Source: a bacterium (GTDB lineage Bacteria; Pseudomonadota; Gammaproteobacteria; Burkholderiales; Thiobacillaceae). From it: a stretch of 64,000 nucleotides of DNA. Made by a program: the position numbers and the translations under genes. Positions 42,909 to 52,370 of this stretch are shown piece after piece; within the stretch, counting starts at the first letter, position 1, and the number at the start of each line of letters is the position of its first letter. The notes below the pieces were generated by a model, which was not told the origin of the DNA, did not search any database, and saw only the letters and a list, made by a program, of their open reading frames with translations. Where the stretch lies: the NCBI GenBank assembly GCA_009772925.1, contig WOUQ01000006.1, positions 62,001 through 126,000 on the forward strand. The letters run 5' to 3'.

Positions 42909-43742
42909 ATGACGACCATCGTCCAGCCCTATTTCGCCATGACTGATGGTGTCTTCGACTGCATGATCGACATCGAGCGCACCGAGGCCTTCGCGCGGGC
43001 GATCGCGGCGACGGTGCGGCGCGGCGACGTGGTGGTCGACATGGGTACAGGTTCGGGAGTCCTCGCTTTGCTCGCGGCGCGGGTGGGCGCCGGAAAGGTC
43101 TATGCGGTGGAACTCGATGCGAACAACATCGCCACGCTGGAGGTCGTCTTCCGCGCCAACGGCTTGTCGAAGCACATCGTGCTGGTGCAGGGAGACGTGC
43201 GCACGGTGGAACTGCCGGAAAAAGTCGACGTCATCATCGGCGAAATGATCGCCACGGCGCTGATCGATGAATTGCAGGTGCCGGCCATGAACCACATGCT
43301 GCGCTACGCCAAACCAGATGCACGCGTGCTGCTGAGCCGCTACCGGACCTTTGCCGACCTGGTCGACAACCCGGCGAACTATTACGGTTTCGAATTTCCG
43401 CTGGTGCGCTACGAATACCCGGACCTGCGGCGCCTGCGTTCCAGGGCACTTACCGACAAACAGTTGATCCTGGACGCAGACTTCACGCGGCCGGTGACCG
43501 CCACACGGGTGGACAGTCGTCTGAGTCTGACCGCGCAACGGCGCGGCCGCGTCAACGGCCTGCGCCTGTCGAGCGAAACGACCTTCTGGGATGGCTCGAC
43601 GCTGGGCGCGACCTACGCCTACAGCTATCCCATCATCCTGCCCGTTGACCCCATCGAGATCGCCAAGGGCGAAGTGATCGAGGCGCGGGTCGGCTACACG
43701 ATCTGCGGTGGGATGGGGACGTTGAAGTGGGCGGTGGGGTAA
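42909..43742 (+). CDS. PRMT-like class I SAM methyltransferase
   Basis: 277-residue Rossmann methyltransferase with motif I VVDMGTGSGVLALLAARVGAGK, acidic strand-2 end YAVELDANN, and VDVIIGEMIATALIDE. The last resembles the 'double-E' loop of protein arginine methyltransferases, with only one of the two glutamates in the usual spacing. The C-terminal half is rich in beta strands (RVDSRLSLTAQRRGRVNGLR), also PRMT-like. I use ATG 42909 (CAGGA 8 bases upstream); TTG 42855 or ATG 42894 are alternatives. It could use AdoMet or, given speD, decarboxylated AdoMet; this is untested. Confidence 0.8.
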   Translation: MTTIVQPYFAMTDGVFDCMIDIERTEAFARAIAATVRRGDVVVDMGTGSGVLALLAARVGAGKVYAVELDANNIATLEVVFRANGLSKHIVLVQGDVRTVELPEKVDVIIGEMIATALIDELQVPAMNHMLRYAKPDARVLLSRYRTFADLVDNPANYYGFEFPLVRYEYPDLRRLRSRALTDKQLILDADFTRPVTATRVDSRLSLTAQRRGRVNGLRLSSETTFWDGSTLGATYAYSYPIILPVDPIEIAKGEVIEARVGYTICGGMGTLKWAVG

Positions 43743-43850
43743 TGGTGATTGAAACAGCGTCAGGCTGAGTCTGTCGCTTTCTTGCCGCTGAGTGGGACCG
43801 CCATGCCGATTCAGGCGGGCGACTTGCGGGGGGCAATGATTCATGGAATG

Positions 43851-43876
43851 AAAACAGGGGCCGCGGCCCCTGTTTT
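43851..43876. terminator. Bidirectional intrinsic terminator closing the speD operon
   Basis: A 26-base perfect palindrome with CAGGGGCCGCGGCCCCTG at its centre and AAAA/TTTT ends. It lies between the convergent methyltransferase and four-helix-protein genes. Confidence 0.82.
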
Positions 43877-43894
43877 CGTTGGCGCGGTCCCGGT

Positions 43895-44305
43895 CTACTT
43901 GCAGCCCATCGCGGCGCGCATTTTACCCATGCGCTGGGCCTGGATGCCGGTGCCGATGGCCTTGGCGTCGGCGTTCTTGCCGGCGTAGATCAGGGGCACG
44001 ATCTCGCCGTCACGGGTGGCCTTGAATTCTTCCCAGGTCGGTTTGAAGGCGGCGGCCTTCGCCGCGTCGTCGGCGTTGTAGCTCTTCGCCATGGCGGCCA
44101 GGGTGGCGTCGACCTTGGCGGTGGCTGCGGCGATGTTGGCCTTGAGGCCATCGTTGGTGGCCTTGTCGGTGGAGTCGAGCATCTTGACCAGGTTGCCACG
44201 CGCGTCCATCAAGGCGGCGCAGGCGTCGTCGGCCGGGGCGGCCAGGGCGGCGCCGCTGGAGAAGACGGCCAGGGAAGCGATCATGAGCAGAGATTTCTTG
44301 TACAT
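43895..44305 (-). CDS. Periplasmic four-helix-bundle protein, standalone
   Basis: 136 residues. A Sec signal peptide (KKSLLMIASLAVFSSGAALA, cut near residue 22) precedes an all-helical domain (DACAALMDARGNLVKMLDS, KATNDGLKANIAAATAKVD, TWEEFKATRDGEIVPLIYAG, AKAIGTGIQAQRMGKM). It resembles the periplasmic 4HB sensor module of chemoreceptors or cytochrome c-prime, but there is no CxxCH haem motif. Two cysteines (near residue 28 and at MGCK) could form a disulfide. The function is unknown. The upstream FNR-type site suggests oxygen-responsive expression. Confidence 0.72.
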   Translation of the reverse strand: MYKKSLLMIASLAVFSSGAALAAPADDACAALMDARGNLVKMLDSTDKATNDGLKANIAAATAKVDATLAAMAKSYNADDAAKAAAFKPTWEEFKATRDGEIVPLIYAGKNADAKAIGTGIQAQRMGKMRAAMGCK

Positions 44306-44427
44306 GGCGGGGTCCTTTGCGAAACATTGCGGGAACGGCGACGAATGCCCGCCGCGCCAACCTGCGGAGATGAGGGATTGCGGAGGCACGGGGGCTGACA
44401 TCTTGCTGAAAGACCCCGCTTGGTTCA

Positions 44428-44441
44428 TTGATACCAATCAA
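44428..44441 (-). promoter_or_regulatory. FNR/ANR/DNR-type binding site
   Basis: TTGATACCAATCAA is a perfect match to TTGAT-N4-ATCAA. Reading toward the four-helix-protein gene, a CAAGAT -10-like word at 44405-44400 predicts a start near 44393, which places the box centre at about -41.5. Regulation of the plus-strand gene at 44538 is also possible but shows no -10. Confidence 0.6.
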
Positions 44442-44537
44442 CTCCTGTGCACGCCATGCCTCCTCGCGCACAGGCGCGGGCAGGGGACGGCTCGTGTATC
44501 GTTACGGCTGGTCACAACCCAAGGCGACTGAACGAGC

Positions 44538-44846
44538 ATGAAAGGCCCGAAAACCTACGACGAATACGTGGATCTGGTGCACCAGGCGGTGTACGAAATC
44601 GACGAGATGCGCGCCGGCATCGACTACGATCCGGAGAACGCGGAGCGCTGGTCCAACATGCTGGACCATCTGGATGGCGTGCTGCGCAAGCTCTACGACG
44701 ACATGATCGCGGACAATTACCAGTTTCCCACCGGCAAGGATCTGCCCTACATGCAGTTCCTCAACCGCTGGGGCCGGGAAATTCCCTTCAAGCAACTGCT
44801 GGTGGTGATCAACCAGGCGCACAAGGACGGGCTGTCGCGTGGGTAA
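44538..44846 (+). CDS. Hypothetical acidic helical protein (102 aa)
   Basis: 102 residues, mostly helical and acidic at the start (YDEYVDLVHQAVYEIDEMRA, NAERWSNMLDHLDGVLRKLY, LNRWGREIPFKQLLVVINQ). There is no signal peptide or membrane segment and no family I recognise. It overlaps the next gene by eight bases, tying it to the PP0621-pilS-pilR run. Confidence 0.7.
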   Translation: MKGPKTYDEYVDLVHQAVYEIDEMRAGIDYDPENAERWSNMLDHLDGVLRKLYDDMIADNYQFPTGKDLPYMQFLNRWGREIPFKQLLVVINQAHKDGLSRG

Positions 44847-45066
44847 GCTCATCACCCTCATCCTGCTGGTTCTGCTCGGCGTCTATCTCTACCGTCGCAT
44901 GACGCGGAAGCGCGATGCCGCCGCCGCCGCCGATGCCCGCGAAGTCCCGGCGGCGGAAGACATGGTGCGCTGCAAGACCTGCGGGGTGAACCTGCCCCGC
45001 TCGGAGGCCATCCTCAGCGCGGGGCGTTTCTACTGTTGCGATGAACATCGCCGCGCCGATTCCTGA
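44839..45066 (+). CDS. PP0621-family small membrane protein
   Basis: 75 residues. A single N-terminal membrane helix (LITLILLVLLGVYLYRRM), a short Ala-rich linker, and a cysteine motif VRCKTCGVNLPRSEAI ... YCCDEHRR that could bind zinc. This architecture, next to pilS, matches the PP0621 family of unknown function. The start is GTG 44839, and the end overlaps pilS by 26 bases. Confidence 0.82.
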   Translation: MGKLITLILLVLLGVYLYRRMTRKRDAAAAADAREVPAAEDMVRCKTCGVNLPRSEAILSAGRFYCCDEHRRADS

Positions 45067-46630
45067 TGTTCCCGCCGCCGGTTATCCGGACGGTTTCTGG
45101 CGGTCCCTGGTCCATCTCAATCATTTCCGGCTGTTCCTGGCCTGCGCGCTGGGGCTGACGGGGCTGCTGTCCGGCCAGCCTTTTACCCGGCTGGACCATC
45201 CCGTTCTCTTCACCCTGACCTGCGCCGCCTATTTCCTCAGCGCCCTGCTGTTCCGCAGGCCGCTGCTCAGGCGCGAAGAAGCCTTCGAACGCCAGGTGGT
45301 GCGCCAGGTCATCGCCGACCTCGCCTGCCTGGGCCTGCTCATGTATCTATCCGGCGGCAACGCCAGCGGCATGGGTCTGCTGCTCATCGTCACCGTGGCG
45401 GCGGTGGGCATGCTGCCGGAGACCCGCGCCGTGTTGTTCTGGGCGGCGGTGGCCTCCCTGGTGGTGCTTGGCGAGCAGACCCTGCAGCTGATCCGCTTCG
45501 AATCCGGCGTGGGCGGCTTCGTCCGCGCCGGGCTGCTGTCCCTCGGGTTTTTCGGCGTGGCCCTGCTATCCCACGCCCTGGCCCGCGGCGCCCTGGCCGC
45601 CGCCGCCCTGGCGCGGGAAAAGTCGCGCCAGGCGGAGAGCCTCGCGCGCATCAATGAACGCGTCATCCAGGAGTTGCCCTATGCGGTACTGGCGGTCAAC
45701 GGCGAGGGCGAGGTGCTGCAGTACAATGCGCGCGCCGAGAGCCTGCTGGCGACGCGCTTCCATGCCGGCTGTGGCCTCGCCCGCTGCGCGCCCCCGCTCG
45801 CCGGCCTGTGGGCGGCCTGGCGGCAGAACCGGGCGCTGCCGGAGCATCCCTTCCAGGTGGACGAGGACGGCCACCGCCTGCGCGCCCGCTTCATCGAGCT
45901 GGAGCCGACGCGCCGCGAGGGCGCGGTGGTGGTGCTGGAGGACATGACCGAACTGGAAGCGCAGGCGCAGAAGATGAAGCTGGCCTCCCTGGGCATGCTG
46001 ACCGCCAATCTGGCGCACGAAATCCGCAATCCCCTGTCCGCCATCAGCCACGCCGCCGGACTGCTCAAGGAGGACGCGCGCGACGGCATCGCGCCCAAGC
46101 TGACGCGCATCATCGAGGACCACGTGCGCCGCCTCAACGGCCTGGTGGAGGACGTGCTGTCGCTCAACCGCCGCGACCGGCTGCGGCGAGAGCCTGTGGA
46201 CCTGGAGGAATTCCTGCCGGCCTTCGTGCAGCATTTCTCGCAGCGCGAGTCGGTGGGGTCGGGCGTCGTCCACGTGCACATGTCGAGGCAGAGCGCGGTC
46301 TGCATGGATCGCGGCCATCTCGAACAGATCCTGTGGAACCTGATGCGTAACGCCTGGCGCTATTGCAGCCGCCGGCCCGGCAGCATCCGCATCCGCGTCG
46401 CCGCCGCCGAGGGTCGCACCGAGATCGAGGTGGGCAACGACGGGCCGCCGATCACCCCGGAGGTACGCACCCATCTGTTCGAGCCGTTCTACACCACGGA
46501 CAAGCAGGGCACCGGACTGGGGCTGTACATCGCGAGGGAACTGGCCGAGGCCAACCGGGCGGTACTCCGCTATGTCGAAGGCCAGGAAGGCGCCGTGTTC
46601 CGGTTGACCTGCCAGGCGCCACCCTGTTGA
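45041..46630 (+). CDS. pilS: Sensor histidine kinase PilS
   Basis: 529-residue membrane kinase of the two-component system that controls type IV pilin expression. Six hydrophobic segments (about residues 25-190), then a PAS-like region (VIQELPYAVLAVNGEGEVL), a dimerisation/phosphoacceptor helix with LTANLAHEIRNPLSAISHAA (His near residue 329), and an ATPase domain with N box ILWNLMRNAW and G box GTGLGLYIARELA. The response regulator follows after ten bases. Confidence 0.9.
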   Translation: MNIAAPIPDVPAAGYPDGFWRSLVHLNHFRLFLACALGLTGLLSGQPFTRLDHPVLFTLTCAAYFLSALLFRRPLLRREEAFERQVVRQVIADLACLGLLMYLSGGNASGMGLLLIVTVAAVGMLPETRAVLFWAAVASLVVLGEQTLQLIRFESGVGGFVRAGLLSLGFFGVALLSHALARGALAAAALAREKSRQAESLARINERVIQELPYAVLAVNGEGEVLQYNARAESLLATRFHAGCGLARCAPPLAGLWAAWRQNRALPEHPFQVDEDGHRLRARFIELEPTRREGAVVVLEDMTELEAQAQKMKLASLGMLTANLAHEIRNPLSAISHAAGLLKEDARDGIAPKLTRIIEDHVRRLNGLVEDVLSLNRRDRLRREPVDLEEFLPAFVQHFSQRESVGSGVVHVHMSRQSAVCMDRGHLEQILWNLMRNAWRYCSRRPGSIRIRVAAAEGRTEIEVGNDGPPITPEVRTHLFEPFYTTDKQGTGLGLYIARELAEANRAVLRYVEGQEGAVFRLTCQAPPC

Positions 46631-46640
46631 GGAATCAAGG

Positions 46641-47975
<1,335 letters not shown>

Positions 47976-47986
47976 CCGGCGCGGCC

Positions 47987-49435
47987 TCAGTCGCCGTGCT
48001 TCTCGCGCACCATCCGGTCGATGACGGCCATGACTTCCTTGCTGGCTTCCTCGGTTTCCCGCATTTTTTCGTACATTTCTTGCTGCATGCCCAGGTTCTT
48101 CTCCCAGCCCCGGTCGAGGTAAGGCAGCATGGCATGCACGCTGGCGTGTACGCGGGCATGCGGCTGCACCAGGGCCTGGTAGGCGGGGAGGTTGCCGAAC
48201 AGTTCCCGACCCTGTCCCTCGTACCATTTGCCCAGCCGGCAGTTATGGTGATCGACGCGTACCGCGTCGGCGTAGCCGCGATCCTGGGAGTTCAGGGACA
48301 TGTAGGCGCGCTGCTTGAAGATGACGTGGTCCACCTTCACCAGCGAGGCAAAGCTCATGTCCTGGACGCGTACCGCGTGGCCCTGGGTGTCGCGCGCGGA
48401 GCCCGCGAACTGCGCGAAACGCCCCTCCATTTCACCGATGACCTGGCGTGAACCGGACGCCAGATCGCGCATCGCGTGGGAATCGTCGAGCATCTGCGCG
48501 GCCTCGCCGTTGAGGGTGTCCATGACGCGGCCGATCGACTCGGAGGCATTCTTGGTGTTCTCCGCCAGCTTGCGTACCTCGTCCGCCACCACCGCGAAGC
48601 CGCGCCCGGCCTCGCCGGCGCGCGCCGCCTCGATGGCGGCGTTGAGGGCGAGCAGATTGGTCTGGTTGGCAATGGCGGTGATGAGCTTCACCGCGTCGGT
48701 GATTTCGTGGCTGTGGTTGTTGAGTTCGACGATGGCATCGGCCATGTGGTCGATGCGCGCGCTGATGTCGTTGAGCCGCTCCACCACCAGATTCACCGCG
48801 CCGCGGCTTTCCTCAGCGTCGGCGCTGGTGCGCGTGGCGAGATCCACCAACTGCTTCATGGTGGCGGTGATGCTCATCAGGTCGGTCTGGTTCGACGCCA
48901 GGTTATCCAGCAGATTGCCGGTGTTGAGCTCCTGCACCATGCCCAGCAAATGGTTGCGCATCTGCCCCTGGGTCTGTTCGGCCATGGCGTCGAGCAGCAC
49001 GTTGTGGCTTTCCAGGCCACGCCGGAATCCGCCATGCAAACCCACCGGCAGGGACTTGCGGAAAAAGTGGCCGTCCAGGTGCGAACGGAAGGTGGTGCTC
49101 TCCTCGCGGAAATAGGTTTCAAGCTGGTCCAGCATGTCGTTGATGTGCCAGCACAGGCGACCGACTTCCGCGGACTCGGTGACGCCGGTGATGCGTCCGC
49201 TGAAGCGCCCCTGACTGATTTCGCCGACCAGCGCGTCGAGCTTGGTGATGGGTGCCAGCCAGGCACGGATCATTGCCTGCCCCCAGGTCGCCAGGGCGAT
49301 GCCGGCGAGCAGGAAGATCAGCATCGGCCATTGCGGGCCGTGCGCCGCCCAGGCCGCCAGGATGCCGAGCAGGATGAGTGCCAGGAACGCCCAGAGCAGG
49401 GCGCGCAGCCTAGATTGCAAGGACCAGTTCGTCAT
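47987..49435 (-). CDS. Methyl-accepting chemotaxis protein with C-terminal CZB domain
   Basis: 482 residues. Two close N-terminal membrane helices ([37 protein letters not shown]) with almost no periplasmic loop, a HAMP-like region ([17 protein letters not shown]), then the signalling hairpin with [20 protein letters not shown] and [18 protein letters not shown]. The C-terminus is a chemoreceptor zinc-binding domain ([40 protein letters not shown]). Its start lies inside the end of the PAS gene (26-base overlap), so the two are co-translated. It probably senses from the cytoplasm. Confidence 0.9.
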   Translation of the reverse strand: MTNWSLQSRLRALLWAFLALILLGILAAWAAHGPQWPMLIFLLAGIALATWGQAMIRAWLAPITKLDALVGEISQGRFSGRITGVTESAEVGRLCWHINDMLDQLETYFREESTTFRSHLDGHFFRKSLPVGLHGGFRRGLESHNVLLDAMAEQTQGQMRNHLLGMVQELNTGNLLDNLASNQTDLMSITATMKQLVDLATRTSADAEESRGAVNLVVERLNDISARIDHMADAIVELNNHSHEITDAVKLITAIANQTNLLALNAAIEAARAGEAGRGFAVVADEVRKLAENTKNASESIGRVMDTLNGEAAQMLDDSHAMRDLASGSRQVIGEMEGRFAQFAGSARDTQGHAVRVQDMSFASLVKVDHVIFKQRAYMSLNSQDRGYADAVRVDHHNCRLGKWYEGQGRELFGNLPAYQALVQPHARVHASVHAMLPYLDRGWEKNLGMQQEMYEKMRETEEASKEVMAVIDRMVREKHGD

Positions 49436-49928
49436 AGCTCATGCCCTTCTCGGCCAGCAGGTCGGTGAGAATCTTGGTGGAGGCGGCGATGGCATCGCGA
49501 GCGCCGGCTTGCTGTTCTGCCTCCAGCATCGCGCGGTAAAGGTCGCCGGCGGTTTTCACGCCGGATGCGCGTGGCTTGCGGCGCACCGAAAAGTAGCCGA
49601 TGACATGGCCGTCGCGGTCGAAGCTGGGGGTGACGTTGGCGAACACCCAGTAGAAGCTGCCATCCTTCGCCAGGTTCTTCACGTAGGCGTTGCATTCCCG
49701 CTTGTTCTGGATGCTGTCCCAGAGCAGCTTGAACACCGCCCTGGGCATGTCCGGGTGGCGAATGATGTTGTGCTGGGCGCCAACCAGCTCGCGTTCCTCG
49801 TAGCCGGAAAACTCGATGAAGATGCGGTTACCGTAGGTGATGCGGCCCTTCAGGTCGGTTTTCGAGACGATGAAATCGTCCTCGCGCATCACCTTTTCCA
49901 CCTTGGTGGGTGTGACGGGATTCTTCAT
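49410..49928 (-). CDS. PAS-domain protein, Aer-like sensor module
   Basis: 172 residues with a single PAS fold: [40 protein letters not shown], and [19 protein letters not shown]. The last two are the FAD-type Aer/PAS_3 signatures. There is no kinase, HAMP or membrane part. ATG 49928 is preceded by GAGAGAG. Because the MCP starts inside this gene, the pair looks like an aerotaxis receptor split into sensor and signalling proteins. Confidence 0.85.
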   Translation of the reverse strand: MKNPVTPTKVEKVMREDDFIVSKTDLKGRITYGNRIFIEFSGYEERELVGAQHNIIRHPDMPRAVFKLLWDSIQNKRECNAYVKNLAKDGSFYWVFANVTPSFDRDGHVIGYFSVRRKPRASGVKTAGDLYRAMLEAEQQAGARDAIAASTKILTDLLAEKGMSYDELVLAI

Positions 49929-50078
49929 GCGGGCTCTCTCCAAATGGCGGCGGGTACCGCTCTCTAGTGGTTGCGCATGGATTATCGGAGGATGCGGGGA
50001 AAAATTGAGGCACGGGCGGCCGCGGCGCATCGCCGGCGGAGCGTTCCAGGCCGCCGTCGAATCGCGCAGAATGCCGGC

Positions 50079-50423
50079 ATGCACGAAGCCGCCCTGCCCG
50101 CGCTCGACGAGGCCAGCTACCACCCCCGCCTGGCGGCGACGCCCGGCGTCGCCCTGGTGCTGTTCGGCTCGCCCGAATGCGGCGGTTGCCGCGTCGCGGA
50201 ACGTCGCCTGCCGAGCGCGGTGCCGCCCGGCACCTCGCTGTTCAAGGTGGATGTGCGGCAGGCCACGGGCCTGGCGCGGGCCCTCGACATCTTCCATCTG
50301 CCCGAGTTGCTGCTCTACCGCGATGGCCACTTCCACGCCCGCCTGCGTTGCGAGATCAGCGCCGCCGCGCTGGCGTCCGCCCTGCATGCGGCCTTGTCGC
50401 GCCCGGCCGAGGAGGAGCCATGA
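50079..50423 (+). CDS. Thioredoxin-like protein with CGGC motif
   Basis: 114-residue thioredoxin-fold protein. Strand and active site read GVALVLFGSPECGGCRVAERR; the cis-Pro is in IFHLPELLLYRDGHF. There is no signal peptide, so it is cytoplasmic. The CGGC dithiol is unlike the standard CGPC, so the redox partner is uncertain. I use ATG 50079 (MHEAALPALDEAS); the open frame upstream is Arg-rich. Its TGA overlaps the ampD ATG by four bases. Confidence 0.8.
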   Translation: MHEAALPALDEASYHPRLAATPGVALVLFGSPECGGCRVAERRLPSAVPPGTSLFKVDVRQATGLARALDIFHLPELLLYRDGHFHARLRCEISAAALASALHAALSRPAEEEP

Positions 50424-50995
50424 GTCGGACCGGGGTGCCGGGCGGCCTGCCGCGCCTGGATCGGGAAGGCTGGCTTGAGGGCGCGCGGCGGGTGCCTTCC
50501 GCCAATTGCGACGCGCGCCCGGAGGGCGAGGACATCCGCCTGGTGGTGATCCACAACATCAGTCTGCCGCCCGGTGAGTTCGGCGGTTCCGGCGTCGAAG
50601 AGCTGTTCACCAACCGTCTCGATGCCGACGCACACCCCTATTATGCGGCGATCCACGACCTGCGCGTGTCGGCCCACTTCTTCATCCGCCGCGACGGCGA
50701 ACTGGTGCAGTTCGTGCCCTGCGCCCTGCGCGCCTGGCATGCCGGCGCATCCAGTTGGCGGGGGCGTCAGCGCTGCAACGACTTCTCCATCGGCGTCGAG
50801 CTGGAAGGCACCGACGAGCAGCCGTTCACCGATGCCCAGTATGCTGTCCTGAACCGTTTGCTGGCGGTTCTCGCCGGGCACTATGCCATCGAGGGACTGG
50901 CCGGCCACGCGGACATCGCGCCCGGACGCAAGACCGATCCCGGGCCGCATTTCGACTGGAAACGGGTAGCTTCGCCGCCCGGGCGGTCGTCCTGA
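50420..50995 (+). CDS. ampD: 1,6-anhydro-N-acetylmuramyl-L-alanine amidase AmpD
   Basis: Cytoplasmic zinc amidase of peptidoglycan recycling. 191 residues with zinc-ligand regions VVIHNISLPPGEFGG (His) and GHADIAPGRKTDPGPHFDW (His and Asp), plus SAHFFIRRDGELVQFVP and NDFSIGVELEGTD. A strong GAGGAGCC precedes the ATG. Confidence 0.95.
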   Translation: MSRTGVPGGLPRLDREGWLEGARRVPSANCDARPEGEDIRLVVIHNISLPPGEFGGSGVEELFTNRLDADAHPYYAAIHDLRVSAHFFIRRDGELVQFVPCALRAWHAGASSWRGRQRCNDFSIGVELEGTDEQPFTDAQYAVLNRLLAVLAGHYAIEGLAGHADIAPGRKTDPGPHFDWKRVASPPGRSS

Positions 50996-51043
50996 GTCCC
51001 GCCGCCGGGTGGCCGGCTGCGGTAGAAGCCGACGTGGGGTGGT

Positions 51044-51424
51044 TCAGGCCGCTTGCGCGGGAATCTGGGCGCCGACGCGCTTGACGCGGTTCTTCTCGTC
51101 CACGTACACCAGGGTAGGCTCGAACTGGGCCAACTCGATCTCGTTGTAGGTGGCGTAGCTGGCGATGATGAGGATGTCGCCGACCGCCGCCTTGCGCGCG
51201 GCGGCGCCGTTCACCGAGATCATGCCGGAGCCGCGCTGGCCGCGGATCGCATAGGTGGCGAAGCGCTCGCCGTTGTTGACGTTGTAGATCTCGATGCGCT
51301 CGTATTCCCGGATGTCCGCGGCGTCGAGCAGGTTCTCGTCGATGGCGCAGGAGCCCTCGTATTCCAGCTCGGAAGCGGTGACACGAACGCGGTGCAGCTT
51401 GGACTTGAGCAGAGTGCGTTGCAT
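51044..51424 (-). CDS. panD: Aspartate 1-decarboxylase proenzyme PanD
   Basis: Pyruvoyl enzyme that makes beta-alanine from aspartate for pantothenate. 126 residues; the self-cleavage site is [12 protein letters not shown] between G24 and S25. [20 protein letters not shown] and [10 protein letters not shown] are conserved. It has its own promoter and lies just downstream of, and in line with, panC and panB. Confidence 0.97.
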   Translation of the reverse strand: MQRTLLKSKLHRVRVTASELEYEGSCAIDENLLDAADIREYERIEIYNVNNGERFATYAIRGQRGSGMISVNGAAARKAAVGDILIIASYATYNEIELAQFEPTLVYVDEKNRVKRVGAQIPAQAA

Positions 51425-51456
51425 GGCGATGACGGCATACGGACGAACGGGTGGCG

Positions 51457-51480
51457 ATTATAGCTCGATTTTGCAGTGCA
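51457..51480 (-). promoter_or_regulatory. Promoter of panD
   Basis: A perfect TATAAT reads on the minus strand at 51462-51457, about 33 bases before the panD ATG. Upstream, TTGTGC gives a 15-base spacing and TCTTGT a 17-base spacing, so the -35 is uncertain. Confidence 0.5.
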
Positions 51481-51548
51481 CAAGAAAATGCGGGCGGGGT
51501 ATGAATGACCTAGTCGGACGCCGGTCTGGCGGGCTGCCGAGCAGTGAC

Positions 51549-52370
51549 TCAACACTCGATGTTGTCGATGAGCCGGGTTGTGCCCAGGCGGGCGGCGGCG
51601 AGGATGACCAGGCCGCGTTCGTCCGGCCGCGGCGGCAGCAGGCTGGCGCGGCTGCGCACGGCGACGTAATCCACCACCCAGCCGTGACGGGTCAGTGCCT
51701 GCGCGGTCTCCGCCTCGATCCCGGCGAAGTCGCGCGCGCCGGCGCCGACGCCTTCGGCGGCGGCGCGCAACAGGCGGTAGAGGCGCGGCGCCTCGGCGCG
51801 CTCCGCCGCCGACAGATAGCCGTTGCGGGAGGACAAGGCGAGGCCGTCGGCGGCCCGTTCGGTTTCCGCTTCCAGCATGACGATGGGCAGATTGAACTGG
51901 CGCACCATGCCCTTGAGGATGAAGAGCTGCTGGTAATCCTTCTTGCCGAACACCGCGTAGCGGGGCTGGACCATGTTGAACAGCTTCAGCACCACGGTGG
52001 CCACGCCCTCGAAATGGCCGGGCCGGTGGGCGCCGCAGAGTTGGTCGGCGAGCGGCGGACGCACCGTGAAGGTCTGGGGTTCCGCGTACATTTCAGCGAG
52101 GTCCGGCGCGAAGACGATGTCGGTGCCCACGGTCTCCAGTTGTTCGCAGTCGGCCTGCAAAGTGCGGGGATAGCGCGCGAAGTCCTCGCCGGCGCCGAAT
52201 TGCAGCGGATTGACGAAGACGCTGGCCACCAGCGGACGGCCATGGCGCGCGGCGATCTCGGCCAGGGCCACGTGGCCCGCGTGCAGGTTGCCCATGGTTG
52301 GCACGAAGGCGGTTTCGCGCTCGCCGGCGAGGGCCTCGCGCAGTTCGGCGACGCTATGGATCAGGCGCAT
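51549..52370 (-). CDS. panC: Pantothenate synthetase PanC
   Basis: Joins pantoate and beta-alanine with ATP. 273 residues: AdoMet-unrelated nucleotidyl-transferase fold with PTMGNLHAGHVAL (HIGH-like), VFVNPLQFGAGEDFARYPRT, FGKKDYQQLFILK and LALSSRNGYLSAAER (KMSKS-like region). The start shares a base with the end of panB. Confidence 0.96.
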   Translation of the reverse strand: MRLIHSVAELREALAGERETAFVPTMGNLHAGHVALAEIAARHGRPLVASVFVNPLQFGAGEDFARYPRTLQADCEQLETVGTDIVFAPDLAEMYAEPQTFTVRPPLADQLCGAHRPGHFEGVATVVLKLFNMVQPRYAVFGKKDYQQLFILKGMVRQFNLPIVMLEAETERAADGLALSSRNGYLSAAERAEAPRLYRLLRAAAEGVGAGARDFAGIEAETAQALTRHGWVVDYVAVRSRASLLPPRPDERGLVILAAARLGTTRLIDNIEC

